NCBI GenBank assembly: GCA_938015595.1
Contig: CALLPI010000008.1
Coordinates: 1-64,000 of the forward strand
DNA: 64,000 nt
Source of the DNA: an uncultured Saprospiraceae bacterium
GTDB lineage: Bacteria > Bacteroidota > Bacteroidia > Chitinophagales > Saprospiraceae
Direction: 5' to 3'
Part shown: in pieces, positions 26,661 through 36,117 of the stretch
How positions within the stretch are numbered: the stretch's first letter is position 1
Layout of the letters: each line of letters begins with the position of its first letter
Position numbers and translations under genes: made by a program
The notes under the pieces: model-generated
The model's database searches: none
What the model saw: the letters and a program-made list of their open reading frames with translations, nothing else
What the model was told of the DNA's origin: nothing

Positions 26661-27632
26661 ATGACCCGAAACGTATTCAACTCGGATGTAGAAGCTATGG
26701 ACGCACTGGCACAGGCCTACCGCGACCTCTCCAAAGAAATCGGAAAAGTCATCGTCGGCCAGGACGACGTGGTCAAGGCCGTCATCATATCTCTGTTCAG
26801 CAATGGGCACAGCTTGCTAGTAGGTGTACCCGGCCTGGCCAAAACCTTGTTGGTCAGTACTATTGCTGAGGTGCTGGACCTAGAGTTCAAGCGCATTCAG
26901 TTCACGCCCGACCTCATGCCCTCCGACATCACTGGCTCGGAGTTGCTGGACGAAGACCGCCATTTCCGCTTCAACCCTGGGCCATTGTTTGCCAATATTG
27001 TGCTGGCCGACGAAATCAACCGCACGCCGCCCAAGACACAGGCTGCCTTGCTCGAAGCCATGCAGGAGCGCTCGGTTACCGTTAGTGGCCATCGGCACGC
27101 TTTGCCCACGCCATTTTTTGTACTGGCCACTCAAAACCCCATTGAGCAGGAAGGTACCTACCCGCTTCCCGAGGCCCAGCTCGACCGCTTCATGTTCAAC
27201 ATCCCGCTCGACTACCCCTCCTATCAGGAAGAAGTAGCCATTGTGAAAACCACTACTGCGGCACCCAACTACATGCTCAACCACGTACTCACCGGCGAGC
27301 AAATTCTGGAGTTTCAGAAGCTAGTGCGCAAAATACCTGTGGCCGATAACGTGCTGGAGTACGCCGTCAGCTTAGTGACCAAAACCCGCCCCAATACGCC
27401 ACGCGCTACTGGGCTGGTAAACGATTACATCTCCTGGGGTGCCGGGCCGCGCGCTTCGCAGTACCTGGTGTTGGGTGCCAAGTGCCATGCAGCGCTGGCC
27501 GGCAAGTACTCCCCTGACATTGAAGACGTGCGCGCAGTGGCCAAGTACGTACTGCGCCACCGCATTGTGCGCAACTACAAGGCCGAAGCCGAAGGCTACA
27601 CCGAGGAGCGTGTCATCGAGAGTTTGCTGTAA
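26661..27632 (+). CDS. MoxR-family AAA+ ATPase
   Basis: 323 residues. Walker A is GVPGLAKTLL (about residues 55-64), Walker B is IVLADEINRTPPKTQAALLEAM, and sensor 1 is FFVLATQNPIEQEGTYPLPEAQLDRF, the MoxR signature. MoxR ATPases act as chaperones, usually with a von Willebrand factor A/DUF58 partner coded next door; here the next gene is a DUF4837 lipoprotein and no vWA gene is visible. The partner is therefore unknown. Confidence 0.93.
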   Translation: MTRNVFNSDVEAMDALAQAYRDLSKEIGKVIVGQDDVVKAVIISLFSNGHSLLVGVPGLAKTLLVSTIAEVLDLEFKRIQFTPDLMPSDITGSELLDEDRHFRFNPGPLFANIVLADEINRTPPKTQAALLEAMQERSVTVSGHRHALPTPFFVLATQNPIEQEGTYPLPEAQLDRFMFNIPLDYPSYQEEVAIVKTTTAAPNYMLNHVLTGEQILEFQKLVRKIPVADNVLEYAVSLVTKTRPNTPRATGLVNDYISWGAGPRASQYLVLGAKCHAALAGKYSPDIEDVRAVAKYVLRHRIVRNYKAEAEGYTEERVIESLL

Positions 27633-27755
27633 TTTTTTCCTGGTGGCCTGCCACCAAAACGGAAAGTTTCGGCATCTAATATTTCGTCGGATTGCGCTTG
27701 TCATGAAGCGCGCCCCTGAATATTGTGAGCACATCACTCCAACCCGCATCGTTTT

Positions 27756-28820
27756 ATGAAATACGCTCTTTACTTCTCGGCGCTTGCCTTGCTGTTGTTC
27801 AGCGCCTGCACCGAAGAAGCCAAGAAAAATTTTGGCGGACTGAACCGCGCTCTGGGCAAAATCAACGACCTGGTCATTGTGGCTGATGACCTCCTCTGGG
27901 AAGGCCCCCTCGGCGATACCGTGGACTACTACTATGCTTCGGCCTACCCCATCTTGCCACAGCCAGAGCCCATGTACGACCTACGCCAATTTTCGCTCAA
28001 AAAACTGGACGCCGAGCCTTCTCTCAAGGAGCTGCGCACTTATCTCATTATTGCCAACCTCAAGGACGAAACCTCCCCAGTATCTCAAATGGTGCGCACC
28101 GACATTGGGCCGGCCAACGTAGAAAGGGCTCAAAAAGACCCCAGTTTTCATACCCTCATCAGTAAAGACAAGTGGGCGCGCGGCCAACTCCTCATCTACG
28201 TGTTTGCCTTTTCGGAAGATGATCTGGCCAAAGCCTTGATCAAAGATTTTGAAGCCATCTCCAAACTCATCCGCAACAGCGAACGCCCCCATCTGCACCA
28301 GCGCCTCTTTGCTGGAGGAGAAGACTATGACTTGCGCGAAAAAATCCTTCAAAAAACCGGTGCCACCCTTAGCGTGCCCAAAGGATACTTCCTCGCCATG
28401 GACAAGGAAGACATCACCTGGCTGCGCTACGAAACCGATAAAGCCTCCAGCAATATCCTCATCACCCAAATACCCTACACGGACTCTAAACAACTTAGCC
28501 CAGAAGGCATAAAGGCCATCCGAAACCGCTTAGGCAGGTATGTTACTTCTCGTATCCCAAACACTTACATGCGTATCAACGATGTGGACTTGCCTATGTA
28601 CACCTACACTAAAACTATCAGCAACCGCTATGCTTTGGAGGCGCGTGGCATTTGGGAGTTGGAAAACGACTTCATGGGCGGGCCTTTCATCAGTTTCCTC
28701 CTGCACAACCCAGAAAAAAACGAGTTGCTCTTCCTGGACGGGTTTGTATATGCTCCGCAAGAAGACAAGCGCAACTATATACAATATCTGGAGCACATAC
28801 TTTCGGGTGTGAAATATTGA
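27756..28820 (+). CDS. DUF4837 lipoprotein
   Basis: 354 residues. The signal MKYALYFSALALLLFSAC ends in a lipobox with Cys18 as lipidation site. The body starts NLVIVADDLLWEG-like (INDLVIVADDLLWEGPLG), the typical opening of the Bacteroidota DUF4837 family, and ends with a WELENDFMGGPFISF segment, also conserved in that family. It is a membrane-anchored periplasmic protein of unknown function. It lies 123 nt after moxR and 30 nt before an ECF sigma gene, so a shared transcript is possible. Confidence 0.85.
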   Translation: MKYALYFSALALLLFSACTEEAKKNFGGLNRALGKINDLVIVADDLLWEGPLGDTVDYYYASAYPILPQPEPMYDLRQFSLKKLDAEPSLKELRTYLIIANLKDETSPVSQMVRTDIGPANVERAQKDPSFHTLISKDKWARGQLLIYVFAFSEDDLAKALIKDFEAISKLIRNSERPHLHQRLFAGGEDYDLREKILQKTGATLSVPKGYFLAMDKEDITWLRYETDKASSNILITQIPYTDSKQLSPEGIKAIRNRLGRYVTSRIPNTYMRINDVDLPMYTYTKTISNRYALEARGIWELENDFMGGPFISFLLHNPEKNELLFLDGFVYAPQEDKRNYIQYLEHILSGVKY

Positions 28821-28850
28821 ACTTATCTTGGCGGCACGTATGTATTCGTT

Positions 28851-29450
28851 ATGTTTATTCGGAGCGCACGAACTCGGCCTGCCGCTGCCCTGAGCGACGA
28901 ACAACTCCTCGCAGCTTGCCGTCAGGGCAATCGCAGCGAAGCTGTAGCCGAATTGTTCAGCCGCTATTTGCACTTGGTGTATGGCGTATGCGCCAAATAC
29001 GCTCCTGACTCCGAAGACCGGAGCGATATGGCCATGGCTGTATTTGAGAAATTACTCTTCCAGCCCCCGGCAGAACATATCCAATCTATTAGCGCTTGGC
29101 TCTACATCCTGACTCGGAATGCCTGTATTGACTGGCTGCGCCGGCACCGTCATGCCTCTGCCATCAAAGAAAACTGGTACAATAAGGTAAAAAGTGAGCC
29201 AGCCGTTGTGGAAAATGAAGGGTTGCTGCGTCTTCATATTGACGAAAATTGCCTGGAAGCACACTTGCCCGAGGCCATCGCCCAACTAGACGAATCCCAG
29301 CAAGTGTGCATCCGGCTTTTTTACTTTGAGCAAAAGAGTTACAAGGAAATCAGCGATATCACCGGCTTGCAAGTATCGGAGGTGAAAAGCCGCCTCCAAA
29401 ACGGCAGGCGCCGGCTCAGGGGGATGTTGGGAGTATATGCACAGGAGTGA
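28851..29450 (+). CDS. ECF-type RNA polymerase sigma factor
   Basis: 199 residues. Sigma region 2 spans about 30-105 (ELFSRYLHLVYGVCAKY, SAWLYILTRNACIDWLRR) and region 4 spans 140-195 (AIAQLDESQQVCIRLFYFEQKSYKEISDITG, then VKSRLQNGRRRL as the recognition helix). It directs RNA polymerase to a small set of promoters. The anti-sigma-like gene follows at 29733 after a 282-nt gap in which I find no other gene, so the two may be transcribed separately. Confidence 0.9.
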   Translation: MFIRSARTRPAAALSDEQLLAACRQGNRSEAVAELFSRYLHLVYGVCAKYAPDSEDRSDMAMAVFEKLLFQPPAEHIQSISAWLYILTRNACIDWLRRHRHASAIKENWYNKVKSEPAVVENEGLLRLHIDENCLEAHLPEAIAQLDESQQVCIRLFYFEQKSYKEISDITGLQVSEVKSRLQNGRRRLRGMLGVYAQE

Positions 29451-29732
29451 AGTAAGAGTAGCACGCCTGCTAATGATTTTAAAAATACTTCCTTGACATT
29501 GGTAAAACTCAAAAAATATTCCATAAAACTTTGTTGTAAGATACATGGAGGCAATGGTGCACTTGTTGGATAAAATCCGTCATAGCATATTGGAGTAAGC
29601 CGCCATCCAGAGTAAAATAGGGTTTACACTGAGCAACGCCAAGTTTTGTGCATGATTTACAGATGTCGTACATAAAACTTGACGAGCCGAAGTACATTAC
29701 GAGTTTGCTAACAAGAAAGATAAACCAGTACC

Positions 29733-30488
29733 ATGACACTAAACCAAACCTCTTGCCTGAGCATGGAGGAAATGAAAAACTACCTGACCAACCAGGTAGA
29801 TGACGCCCTCCGCTTTCGGGTAGAAGACCACTTGCTCGATTGCCCGCTGTGTACGGCTGCACTGGAGGGTTATTCTGCTCATGCGGATCAGGTTCCCGAC
29901 CAGATCAACCTGGAGTTAGATGCCTTGCGCATCCGCATGCAGGAACGCCTGAAAGAAGAAATGCCTGTGCCACACATAGCATACTGGAATCGGGTAGCTG
30001 CCGCCGCCATGATTGCCCTGGCGCTTGGTGCCACCTGGATGTACTGGCATCACACCAAAAACGAGCGCCTGTATGCAGGTGTGTTTCACCCCATGGAAAG
30101 CAACCTGCTCTACTTGAGAGGGGGAGTTGATGAAGCGGCGCTTGCCGAGAAAACTATGCCAATGCGCTTATACGAAGCTGGCCGCTTTGAGGACGCCCTG
30201 CCACTGTTTGAGCGGTACTTGGAAGAGTATCCGGCCGATTTTTACACTGCCCTTTATGGGGGTATTGCTGCAATGGAAGTAGGGCAGTTCGATATAGCCC
30301 AAACCTGGTTGGAGAGCGTTCGGTTTAATGCTCCAGAGCACTACGCAGAAGCTACTTGGTACTTGGCGCTGAGACATTTGCGTGCGGGTGAGCGCGAAGA
30401 GTGCATATCTTTGCTCCAAGAATTGCAAGAAGCAAAAGATCCTGATTGGGCCGAGCGAGCAGCCACTTTGCTGAAAAAAATGAAGTGA
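29733..30488 (+). CDS. Zinc-finger anti-sigma factor with TPR region
   Basis: 251 residues. The cytoplasmic N-terminus has the anti-sigma zinc motif HxxxCxxC (HLLDCPLC, about residues 33-40). One membrane helix (VAAAAMIALALGATWMY, about 88-104) follows, then a periplasmic part with TPR-like helices (RLYEAGRFEDALPLFERYLEEYP and two more). It probably holds the sigma factor at 28851-29450 inactive until a periplasmic signal arrives. The TPR sensor part is an addition seen in Bacteroidota anti-sigma proteins. Confidence 0.8.
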   Translation: MTLNQTSCLSMEEMKNYLTNQVDDALRFRVEDHLLDCPLCTAALEGYSAHADQVPDQINLELDALRIRMQERLKEEMPVPHIAYWNRVAAAAMIALALGATWMYWHHTKNERLYAGVFHPMESNLLYLRGGVDEAALAEKTMPMRLYEAGRFEDALPLFERYLEEYPADFYTALYGGIAAMEVGQFDIAQTWLESVRFNAPEHYAEATWYLALRHLRAGEREECISLLQELQEAKDPDWAERAATLLKKMK

Positions 30489-30574
30489 CGGGCAAAATTT
30501 TTTGCCCTCGCACGAAACCTTCGCCGTGTTTTTCCGTAAAAGAGTAATGTTTTGTTGTAACGCGAGGAATCGGC

Positions 30575-30605
30575 AAAAAAAAAGCCATGCCGCTTCCGGC
30601 ATGGC
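30575..30605 (-). terminator. Rho-independent terminator on the minus strand
   Basis: A perfect 9-bp stem, GCCATGCCG (30584-30592) with CGGCATGGC (30597-30605), has a 4-nt loop. On the minus strand it is followed by nine T (30583-30575). It lies about 163 nt past the stop of the T9SS-exported protein gene, whose transcript it probably ends. Confidence 0.85.
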
Positions 30606-30685
30606 CTCTCGCTAATAACAAATCATAATCTCATGAAAAAATAAGACGACCTAATCTTTAAACAAATGTTTGTCTCTTACCGGTT

Positions 30686-30760
30686 CCCAACCTACGTTAC
30701 TACTCCGCCCTTTGGGGTGTAGTGGTTCCCTGCGCAAAGGCAGGGAACCTCGTAGTTGGG
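30686..30760 (-). other. Structured element with nested inverted repeats in the 3' region of the T9SS gene
   Basis: An outer stem pairs CCCAACCTACG (30686-30696) with CGTAGTTGGG (30751-30760), with one bulged base. Inside are a perfect 10-bp hairpin GGTTCCCTGC / GCAGGGAACC (30724-30733 and 30740-30749) and a weaker ACTAC / GTAGT hairpin (about 30699-30723). Together they can fold as a three-way junction of about 75 nt, on DNA as a cruciform or on RNA. It has no T tract of its own and ends 7 nt after the stop of the minus-strand gene. Confidence 0.6.
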
Positions 30761-30767
30761 ATTATGA

Positions 30768-33719
30768 TTATCGTACCGTAATTTTTCCGCTGCCTAGTAT
30801 GCGCCCTTCCGACTTGAGAAGGAAGAAATACTGGCCTGGATTCAGCACTTCATTGTGCTGGTACTCCAATCGATTTCCAAAAAACGCAGTGCGCTCCACC
30901 ATCCGTCCTAGTGCATCGTAAATCTCTAGTGATGCTGCGTTCAGTTCAATACCGTGCACTTCAAATACAGCGGACTTCATGAACGGATTCGGATACACCT
31001 TTATAGTAGCGCCGGGCACGGGGCTGGGTTCGTTGACAGAAACCAGCAAGAACTTTGGAAATTCGCCCACTTTATGGGCGACCACGTTGCTCATGCGCGG
31101 CGGTTGATAGTCAAAATAGAGGGCAGCGCGGTTTTCGATGTTTGCACCAATGGGGTTGTTCGGTTTTTGGGAAATTTTAAATTTTACAAACCCACGGCTT
31201 TCCGGATCGGCTGCGCTGCCACCCGGTAAAAGTTGTATTTGATCGAAGGTAATCTTGAGCACACCATTAGCCGTGACTTCCCAGCTGTAGGGGTGGCTGC
31301 TGCTGCCCGGTATAATGCTGGCAGGGTCGAGCCTGGGCGAGAGCGTGTCGCGGATTACTATTCGGTCAATAGTGTCGGTTCCTGTATTGCTGAAAAACAG
31401 GATGTAAGTAATATCGGTGTTTTGGGCGATCAGGGCGGAATCCCCGTAGCCTTTGGGATAGCCTCTCAATTCAGACGGCAGAAGATTGGAACCGACTATT
31501 TCCTGTACGTCTATGTCAATGAACGGGTCCTGATCATCTTCAGGAAACTGGGTCACTTGCCCCGTGCTGTAGGTGTTGCCTGTGGTGCAGCCCTCCAGTG
31601 CCAAGGTTGGATAACTCTTGCCCGGGTGGAAAGCGGACTGCTCGGCTATGAGGCGGTATGTAGCACCATTAGCAGGTACTGTCAGCTCAGTAGATTGTCC
31701 AGTGTTTAACTGAAACTGCTCCTGGAACAATAAGATTTGGTCTTCGATGACGATAGCCCTGCTGGGATTACTCATGTTGCCGGTACCGTCATTGCGAATA
31801 ATGAAGCGAATGCTGTCAGGTTCGCACTGGGCGGCGAGGCCGATGCTGGAGCCATCCCAGTTGGGATCCGCCGGCACACAGGTCTCATTCGGGAATATGC
31901 GCGCGCTCACCAGGGCTGCCGACCCCACCAGGATGCCGGTGCAAGGCACGCTGGTCAGGAAGGTAAAACTGCCTTCCGCTACGCTGGCCACATCGCCCAC
32001 CTGGAAGGTAATGGTGTTGCCATTGACCGTGCCTGGAATGCTCGAGGAGATAAAGTTGAGCGTATTGCCCAGCGTAACCTCCACATAAGCATTATTGGCA
32101 GCTACTGGCCCTAGATTGCGATAGTTTACTGTATATTGCACCTGCGAGCAATATTGCAGGTAGGGTGCCGTCACATCCACTTCCAGGTACGGGCAAGCTA
32201 CTGCCTGGAATATCGGGAAGTTGAGAATGGCCGAATCATAGGGCATGCTCAGATTTACCAGGTAGCCGCCAGGTACGCAGTTTTGCCAGTAATTGGAGGC
32301 GCGAGGTACCAGCGTGACATAGTAAACACCGCCATCGGTGAGCATGGAGTAACTTCCGGAGGAGTCCGTTACGGCAAAGAAATTTTTCGTAGTCGATTGG
32401 GCGCGTACTATCCAGCCCTCTAAACCGACATCGTTGGGGTCAAGTTGGCAGTTGCCTTGGTCTCTAAATACCCTGCCGCTAATAGTGTTGGTGATGATGT
32501 TGCCGTTGCTGTCGGTCACCATTAGGGTAAGGTCGTTGAAGAAGACTGCATCCAGGGCATTGTAGCCAACAATAGCAAAGCCGCCAGATTGAGTAGCCAC
32601 CAGGTCTTCGGCAGTATCCAGGAAGGAGGGGTCGCCCAGCGACCGGAGCCAGACCAGGTTGCCATTAACATCTAGTTTGGCCAGTAGTACATCAGTATTG
32701 GAGGCACTGGTTTCCGTTCTGCCGGCAATAACCAAGTGGTGATCAGCAGTCTCCACTATGGCGAAGGCTTCATCGCCGAGGGAGCCGCCGCCCACGCTCC
32801 TTGTCCATACCAGGCTACCGGAGAGGGTGTATTTGGCTACAAAAGCATCGTTGTAGTTATTGATGCTTCCAGTGAGCACCAGCGTTTGGTCAGAGGCGAG
32901 AATGAGGTCGTGAGCCTCTTCATTACCTGCGGTGCCAAACACCTCCATCCACACCACGTCGCCTTGTGCATTGACGCGATAAAGCACAATGTCATTGCCA
33001 ATGCCGCCCACCAGGTTGGAGGAGTACCCCGTGAAGGCGAATCCGCCGTCGGGTAGGGCTACGATGGCTGTGCCTCGGTCATCGCCGTTACCGCCATATT
33101 GGCGCTTCCACAACTCATTGCCGTCTTGATCTACCCGGATGAGCAGGATGTCGTCCTGACCACTGGTTGTTTCCTTGGTGCGGCCTACGATGGCATAACC
33201 GCCACCAGGTACAGCGCAGATGGCCAACCCTTGGTCAAACCTTGGCCCGCCATACTGGCGGCTCCAAAGCATGTTGCCGCGCTTATCCAAGCGAATGAGA
33301 TAGACCTGGGCATTGCTAGGAAAATCCTGTACAGAGTTGAAGATGTCTCCGACTATAAGCAGTCCGTTATCCGCAGTTTCAAGAACGTCGTAGCCGTGTT
33401 CGATGAAGCCTTCGTCATAGACGTTGAACCAGACGATTTTGCCATCTACATCCGTGCGTACAACGTATACGTCGAGATCGTTATCTGCGCCGTAGGATTC
33501 GCTGAAACCCACCAGTACAAAGCCGTGATCTACTGTTTGGATCAGCGCTTGGCCTTGGTCTTCGCCGTTGCCGCCGTAAGACCGCTGCCAGCCTTGCCCA
33601 TGAAGTGAAAAGAGTGAAAAGACGCCCCAAAGCAGCGTAAGCAGCCAATTGCTGCCAGCGAAAGCCCGCCTTGGATCAGCCTCTCTTTCTTTCATGAGTT
33701 TGTGTTTGTACATGGTCAT
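30768..33719 (-). CDS. Large secreted protein with beta-propeller-like repeats and T9SS sorting domain
   Basis: About 983 residues. After a signal region (NWLLTLLWGVFSLFSLHGQ) come at least seven repeats of about 48 residues, of the type GFVLVGFSESYG...DLDVYVVRTDVDGKIVW, that should form a propeller. A carboxypeptidase-regulatory-like beta-sandwich follows (VFRDQGNCQLDPNDVGLEGW), then DUF11-like repeats, and a C-terminal type IX secretion sorting domain (KVYPNPFMKSAVFEV, LEIYDALGRMV, LNPGQYFFLLKSEGR). The product is exported to the cell surface or medium. The start at 33719 is chosen because a promoter ends 14 nt upstream; ATG 33695 is an alternative. A role in adhesion is only a guess. Confidence 0.85.
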   Translation of the reverse strand: MTMYKHKLMKEREADPRRAFAGSNWLLTLLWGVFSLFSLHGQGWQRSYGGNGEDQGQALIQTVDHGFVLVGFSESYGADNDLDVYVVRTDVDGKIVWFNVYDEGFIEHGYDVLETADNGLLIVGDIFNSVQDFPSNAQVYLIRLDKRGNMLWSRQYGGPRFDQGLAICAVPGGGYAIVGRTKETTSGQDDILLIRVDQDGNELWKRQYGGNGDDRGTAIVALPDGGFAFTGYSSNLVGGIGNDIVLYRVNAQGDVVWMEVFGTAGNEEAHDLILASDQTLVLTGSINNYNDAFVAKYTLSGSLVWTRSVGGGSLGDEAFAIVETADHHLVIAGRTETSASNTDVLLAKLDVNGNLVWLRSLGDPSFLDTAEDLVATQSGGFAIVGYNALDAVFFNDLTLMVTDSNGNIITNTISGRVFRDQGNCQLDPNDVGLEGWIVRAQSTTKNFFAVTDSSGSYSMLTDGGVYYVTLVPRASNYWQNCVPGGYLVNLSMPYDSAILNFPIFQAVACPYLEVDVTAPYLQYCSQVQYTVNYRNLGPVAANNAYVEVTLGNTLNFISSSIPGTVNGNTITFQVGDVASVAEGSFTFLTSVPCTGILVGSAALVSARIFPNETCVPADPNWDGSSIGLAAQCEPDSIRFIIRNDGTGNMSNPSRAIVIEDQILLFQEQFQLNTGQSTELTVPANGATYRLIAEQSAFHPGKSYPTLALEGCTTGNTYSTGQVTQFPEDDQDPFIDIDVQEIVGSNLLPSELRGYPKGYGDSALIAQNTDITYILFFSNTGTDTIDRIVIRDTLSPRLDPASIIPGSSSHPYSWEVTANGVLKITFDQIQLLPGGSAADPESRGFVKFKISQKPNNPIGANIENRAALYFDYQPPRMSNVVAHKVGEFPKFLLVSVNEPSPVPGATIKVYPNPFMKSAVFEVHGIELNAASLEIYDALGRMVERTAFFGNRLEYQHNEVLNPGQYFFLLKSEGRILGSGKITVR

Positions 33720-33733
33720 TTCTGAATCCAATA

Positions 33734-33764
33734 CAAAGATGCAGGCAGTTTTTACACGGCACAA
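33734..33764 (-). promoter_or_regulatory. Bacteroidota-type promoter of the T9SS-protein gene
   Basis: Reading the minus strand: TTG (33764-33762), a 20-nt spacer, then CATCTTTG (33741-33734), one mismatch to the -7 consensus TAnnTTTG. It sits 15 nt before the chosen start codon. Confidence 0.6.
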
Positions 33765-33909
33765 GAACACATAATAGAAAAAATTGAGCGGAGAAATGTG
33801 TATTTTAGGAGGTTATTAGATGGGCATTAGTATTTTTAATGCTGAAATTCAAAGTATTAAAACAAAAACAAAAAAATGGCGTTTGTTGAATAAAGCCGCC
33901 AAAAATCAA

Positions 33910-35331
33910 ATGGAAAACAGTAATCTTATTGTCATCTTGCGTACATTTTCTGCAGCAGAAACGCGAAAGTTTCGCAAATGGCTGCTTTCACCAGCGCACA
34001 ACCAACGGGAAGACATTGTACAATTGTACGATTATCTGGTAAGCAACAACCACCTGGAGCACGACAAATTCCTGCGAAAAGAGCGCCTGTTCAGCAAGGT
34101 TTTTCCCGAGCAGCCTTTTGACGGTGCCTACCTACGCCAAGTGGTGTTCTTCCTGATGAAGGCCCTAGAGGAGTTTCTCACGTATGAAGAGAGCCGGCAA
34201 GATGAGGTGCGCCGCCGCCTTGACCTGGCGCGGGTCTATCGGCAACGACAACTCGACAAACTCTACCAGAAAACCATCCGCCAGGCTGAGGAGATGCAGG
34301 CCGAAGCGCTTCATAAGAATGCCTATTTCCTGCGCAATGAGTACTTACTGCAGCGGGAGCAGTATGCCTTCCTCAGCGAAAAGCAGAAACAACGCGCCAT
34401 GCCGCTGAACCTGACCGAAATGTCAGAGGCGCTGGATCGCAGCTTCGTGGCTGATAAACTGCGGCAAGCGTGCCTTATGCTGGCTCATCAAACTGTGTAT
34501 AAAGTAGAATACGATATGCGTCTGCTAGAAGAAGTGCTCCAGTATGCCGAGCAGAAGCAGTGGCTCGATGAGCCAGCTATTGGCATGTATTACTACGTAT
34601 ATAAGTCGGCTACAGATAGAGAAAATTCTCAACACTTTGAGCAGCTAAAAGCTCGCATCCTCGAACACGGCCACTTGTTTCCTCATTCCGAAGCGCGCGA
34701 TATTTACCTCATGGCTATCAACTACTGCATTGCGCGCATGAATGCAGGGGCTGAAGTGTACATCCGGGAGGCGTTTGAGCTGTATCGCCGGGGCTTTGAG
34801 CAGCGCATCCTCATCGAAAATGAGACCATCTCGCGCTGGACATTCCTCAACGCAGTGATCAATGCCTTGTCGCTGGCCGAGTTTGAGTGGGCAGAATCTT
34901 TCATTGAAAACTACCAAAACTACCTGGAAGATGTACACAAGGAAAACTTTGTGCACTTTAGCCGAGCGCTGGTGTACTACGAAAAACGGGATTATAGCAA
35001 GGCCATGTTACTGTTGAATACCGCTGACTACAACGACATACTGATCAACTTGCGCTCCAAGGCCCTGCTTATGAAGATGTTTTACGAACAAGACATGTAC
35101 GACTCGCTGGAGTCTCTACTGGAAGCCACCCGCACCTACATGACGCGTAAAAAGGTGATGGGGTATCACAAAGCCTTCTTTTCCAACCTTTTGCAGCTTA
35201 CGCGCAAGCTGCTGCGCCTCAATCCTTACGACGTCGAGCAAAAAGCCAAGCTGCGCGAAGAAATCTTGCAGGCCAATCCGCTGACCCCCAAGGAACGCAA
35301 CTGGCTGCTGGAGCAGTTGTCCAGAAAATAA
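33910..35331 (+). CDS. Alpha-helical repeat protein of unknown function
   Basis: 473 residues, almost wholly helical and rich in Glu, Arg and Leu, with no signal peptide or membrane helix. Regular paired helices (for example YLMAINYCIARMNAGAEVYIREAF and FSRALVYYEKRDYSKAMLLLN) suggest a TPR-like solenoid in the second half. The first part opens LIVILRTFSAAETRKFRKWLLSP. I do not know a family name. The start at 33910 (MENSNLIV) is preferred to 33820 because the 30 upstream residues are Lys/Thr-rich and unlike the rest. It is transcribed away from the T9SS gene. Confidence 0.75.
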   Translation: MENSNLIVILRTFSAAETRKFRKWLLSPAHNQREDIVQLYDYLVSNNHLEHDKFLRKERLFSKVFPEQPFDGAYLRQVVFFLMKALEEFLTYEESRQDEVRRRLDLARVYRQRQLDKLYQKTIRQAEEMQAEALHKNAYFLRNEYLLQREQYAFLSEKQKQRAMPLNLTEMSEALDRSFVADKLRQACLMLAHQTVYKVEYDMRLLEEVLQYAEQKQWLDEPAIGMYYYVYKSATDRENSQHFEQLKARILEHGHLFPHSEARDIYLMAINYCIARMNAGAEVYIREAFELYRRGFEQRILIENETISRWTFLNAVINALSLAEFEWAESFIENYQNYLEDVHKENFVHFSRALVYYEKRDYSKAMLLLNTADYNDILINLRSKALLMKMFYEQDMYDSLESLLEATRTYMTRKKVMGYHKAFFSNLLQLTRKLLRLNPYDVEQKAKLREEILQANPLTPKERNWLLEQLSRK

Positions 35332-35336
35332 AGGGG

Positions 35337-35888
35337 CTAATCTATGCCTTGGTCCGGATGAAAGCCCTTTACACCCCGCCAGAAGTCGGTAAGTTGAGCA
35401 ATATCTTGTGTTGCATTTCCGGTGGGGTAAAACGGCGCCCCTACAAACACGCGCTTGTTGCCATAGTCAAACTGTACTGGTACAATGGGTACACCGGCGC
35501 CCAGTGCAATATAATAGAAGCCAGTTTTGAGCTTTTCTACTTTCTTGCGTGTGCCTTCGGGTGTCATGGTAAGACGAAACTGGGGTTCGCGGTTGAAAAT
35601 TTCCACCACAGCATCCACGAAGTTGTTGCTTTTGCTGCGATCCACCGGGTAGCCCCCCAGCCACCGGAAAAGTGCACCAAAAGGCCAACGAAACAAGGAG
35701 GCCTTGCCTACGTATTTCATATCAGATTGGCGGACAATGGCGCGCACCATCACACCGATGAAGAAGTCCCAGTTGGAGGTGTGAGGGGCTACGGCGATGA
35801 CAAACTTGGGTAAGTGGAAGGGGAAGTCACCCTCCAGCCGCCAGCGCATGAGCCTAAAATAGATGAAAGAACAAAGCCAGTGAAACAT
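35337..35888 (-). CDS. 1-acyl-sn-glycerol-3-phosphate acyltransferase-like protein (PlsC family)
   Basis: 183 residues. Carries the acyltransferase H(x4)D motif in APHTSNWD (His36, Asp41) and the glycerolphosphate-binding EGTR motif (TPEGTRKK), plus a VPIVPV strand. It transfers an acyl chain to a lysophospholipid or related acceptor at the inner membrane. It is short for PlsC (about 240) and resembles the compact acyltransferases often found in Bacteroidota, so substrate is uncertain. A TACCTTTG -7 element reads on the minus strand at 35916-35909. Confidence 0.82.
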   Translation of the reverse strand: MFHWLCSFIYFRLMRWRLEGDFPFHLPKFVIAVAPHTSNWDFFIGVMVRAIVRQSDMKYVGKASLFRWPFGALFRWLGGYPVDRSKSNNFVDAVVEIFNREPQFRLTMTPEGTRKKVEKLKTGFYYIALGAGVPIVPVQFDYGNKRVFVGAPFYPTGNATQDIAQLTDFWRGVKGFHPDQGID

Positions 35889-35992
35889 ACTTGAGTCGCT
35901 TGAGCCAACAAAGGTAGCTTATTTCACGATAGGTAACTGCCGCAAAGATGCTTGCAAGAAATCTAGATTTGCTGTAATTTTACAGCGGGTTT

Positions 35993-36066
35993 GGGGCATT
36001 AGCTCAGTTGGCTAGAGCGTTGCATTCGCATTGCAGAGGTCGCCGGTTCGAGTCCGGTATGCTCCA
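35993..36066 (+). tRNA. tRNA-Ala (anticodon CGC)
   Basis: A complete cloverleaf of 74 nt. The acceptor stem GGGGCAT pairs with ATGCTCC and includes the G3:U70 wobble that identifies alanine tRNA. The D arm is GCTC...GAGC, the anticodon loop TTCGCAT (anticodon CGC, reading GCG), and the T arm GCCGG-TTCGAGT-CCGGT. The discriminator is A; the 3' CCA is not encoded. Confidence 0.95.
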
Positions 36067-36074
36067 CAAGCCTT

Positions 36075-36096
36075 CCCGGCCACGGCCGGGTTTTTT
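36075..36096 (+). terminator. Rho-independent terminator after tRNA-Ala
   Basis: The GC-rich hairpin CCCGGC/GCCGGG with a 4-nt loop (36075-36090) is followed directly by six T. It starts 8 nt after the tRNA and so ends the tRNA transcript; the hydrolase gene after it needs its own promoter. Confidence 0.9.
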
Positions 36097-36117
36097 ATTG
36101 CATCACAAAAATGAGCG

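Noticed and set aside
30724-30749. 10-bp inverted repeat considered as a CRISPR repeat
   Set aside because: Single copy, no spaced repeats around it. I saw no CRISPR array anywhere in the window.
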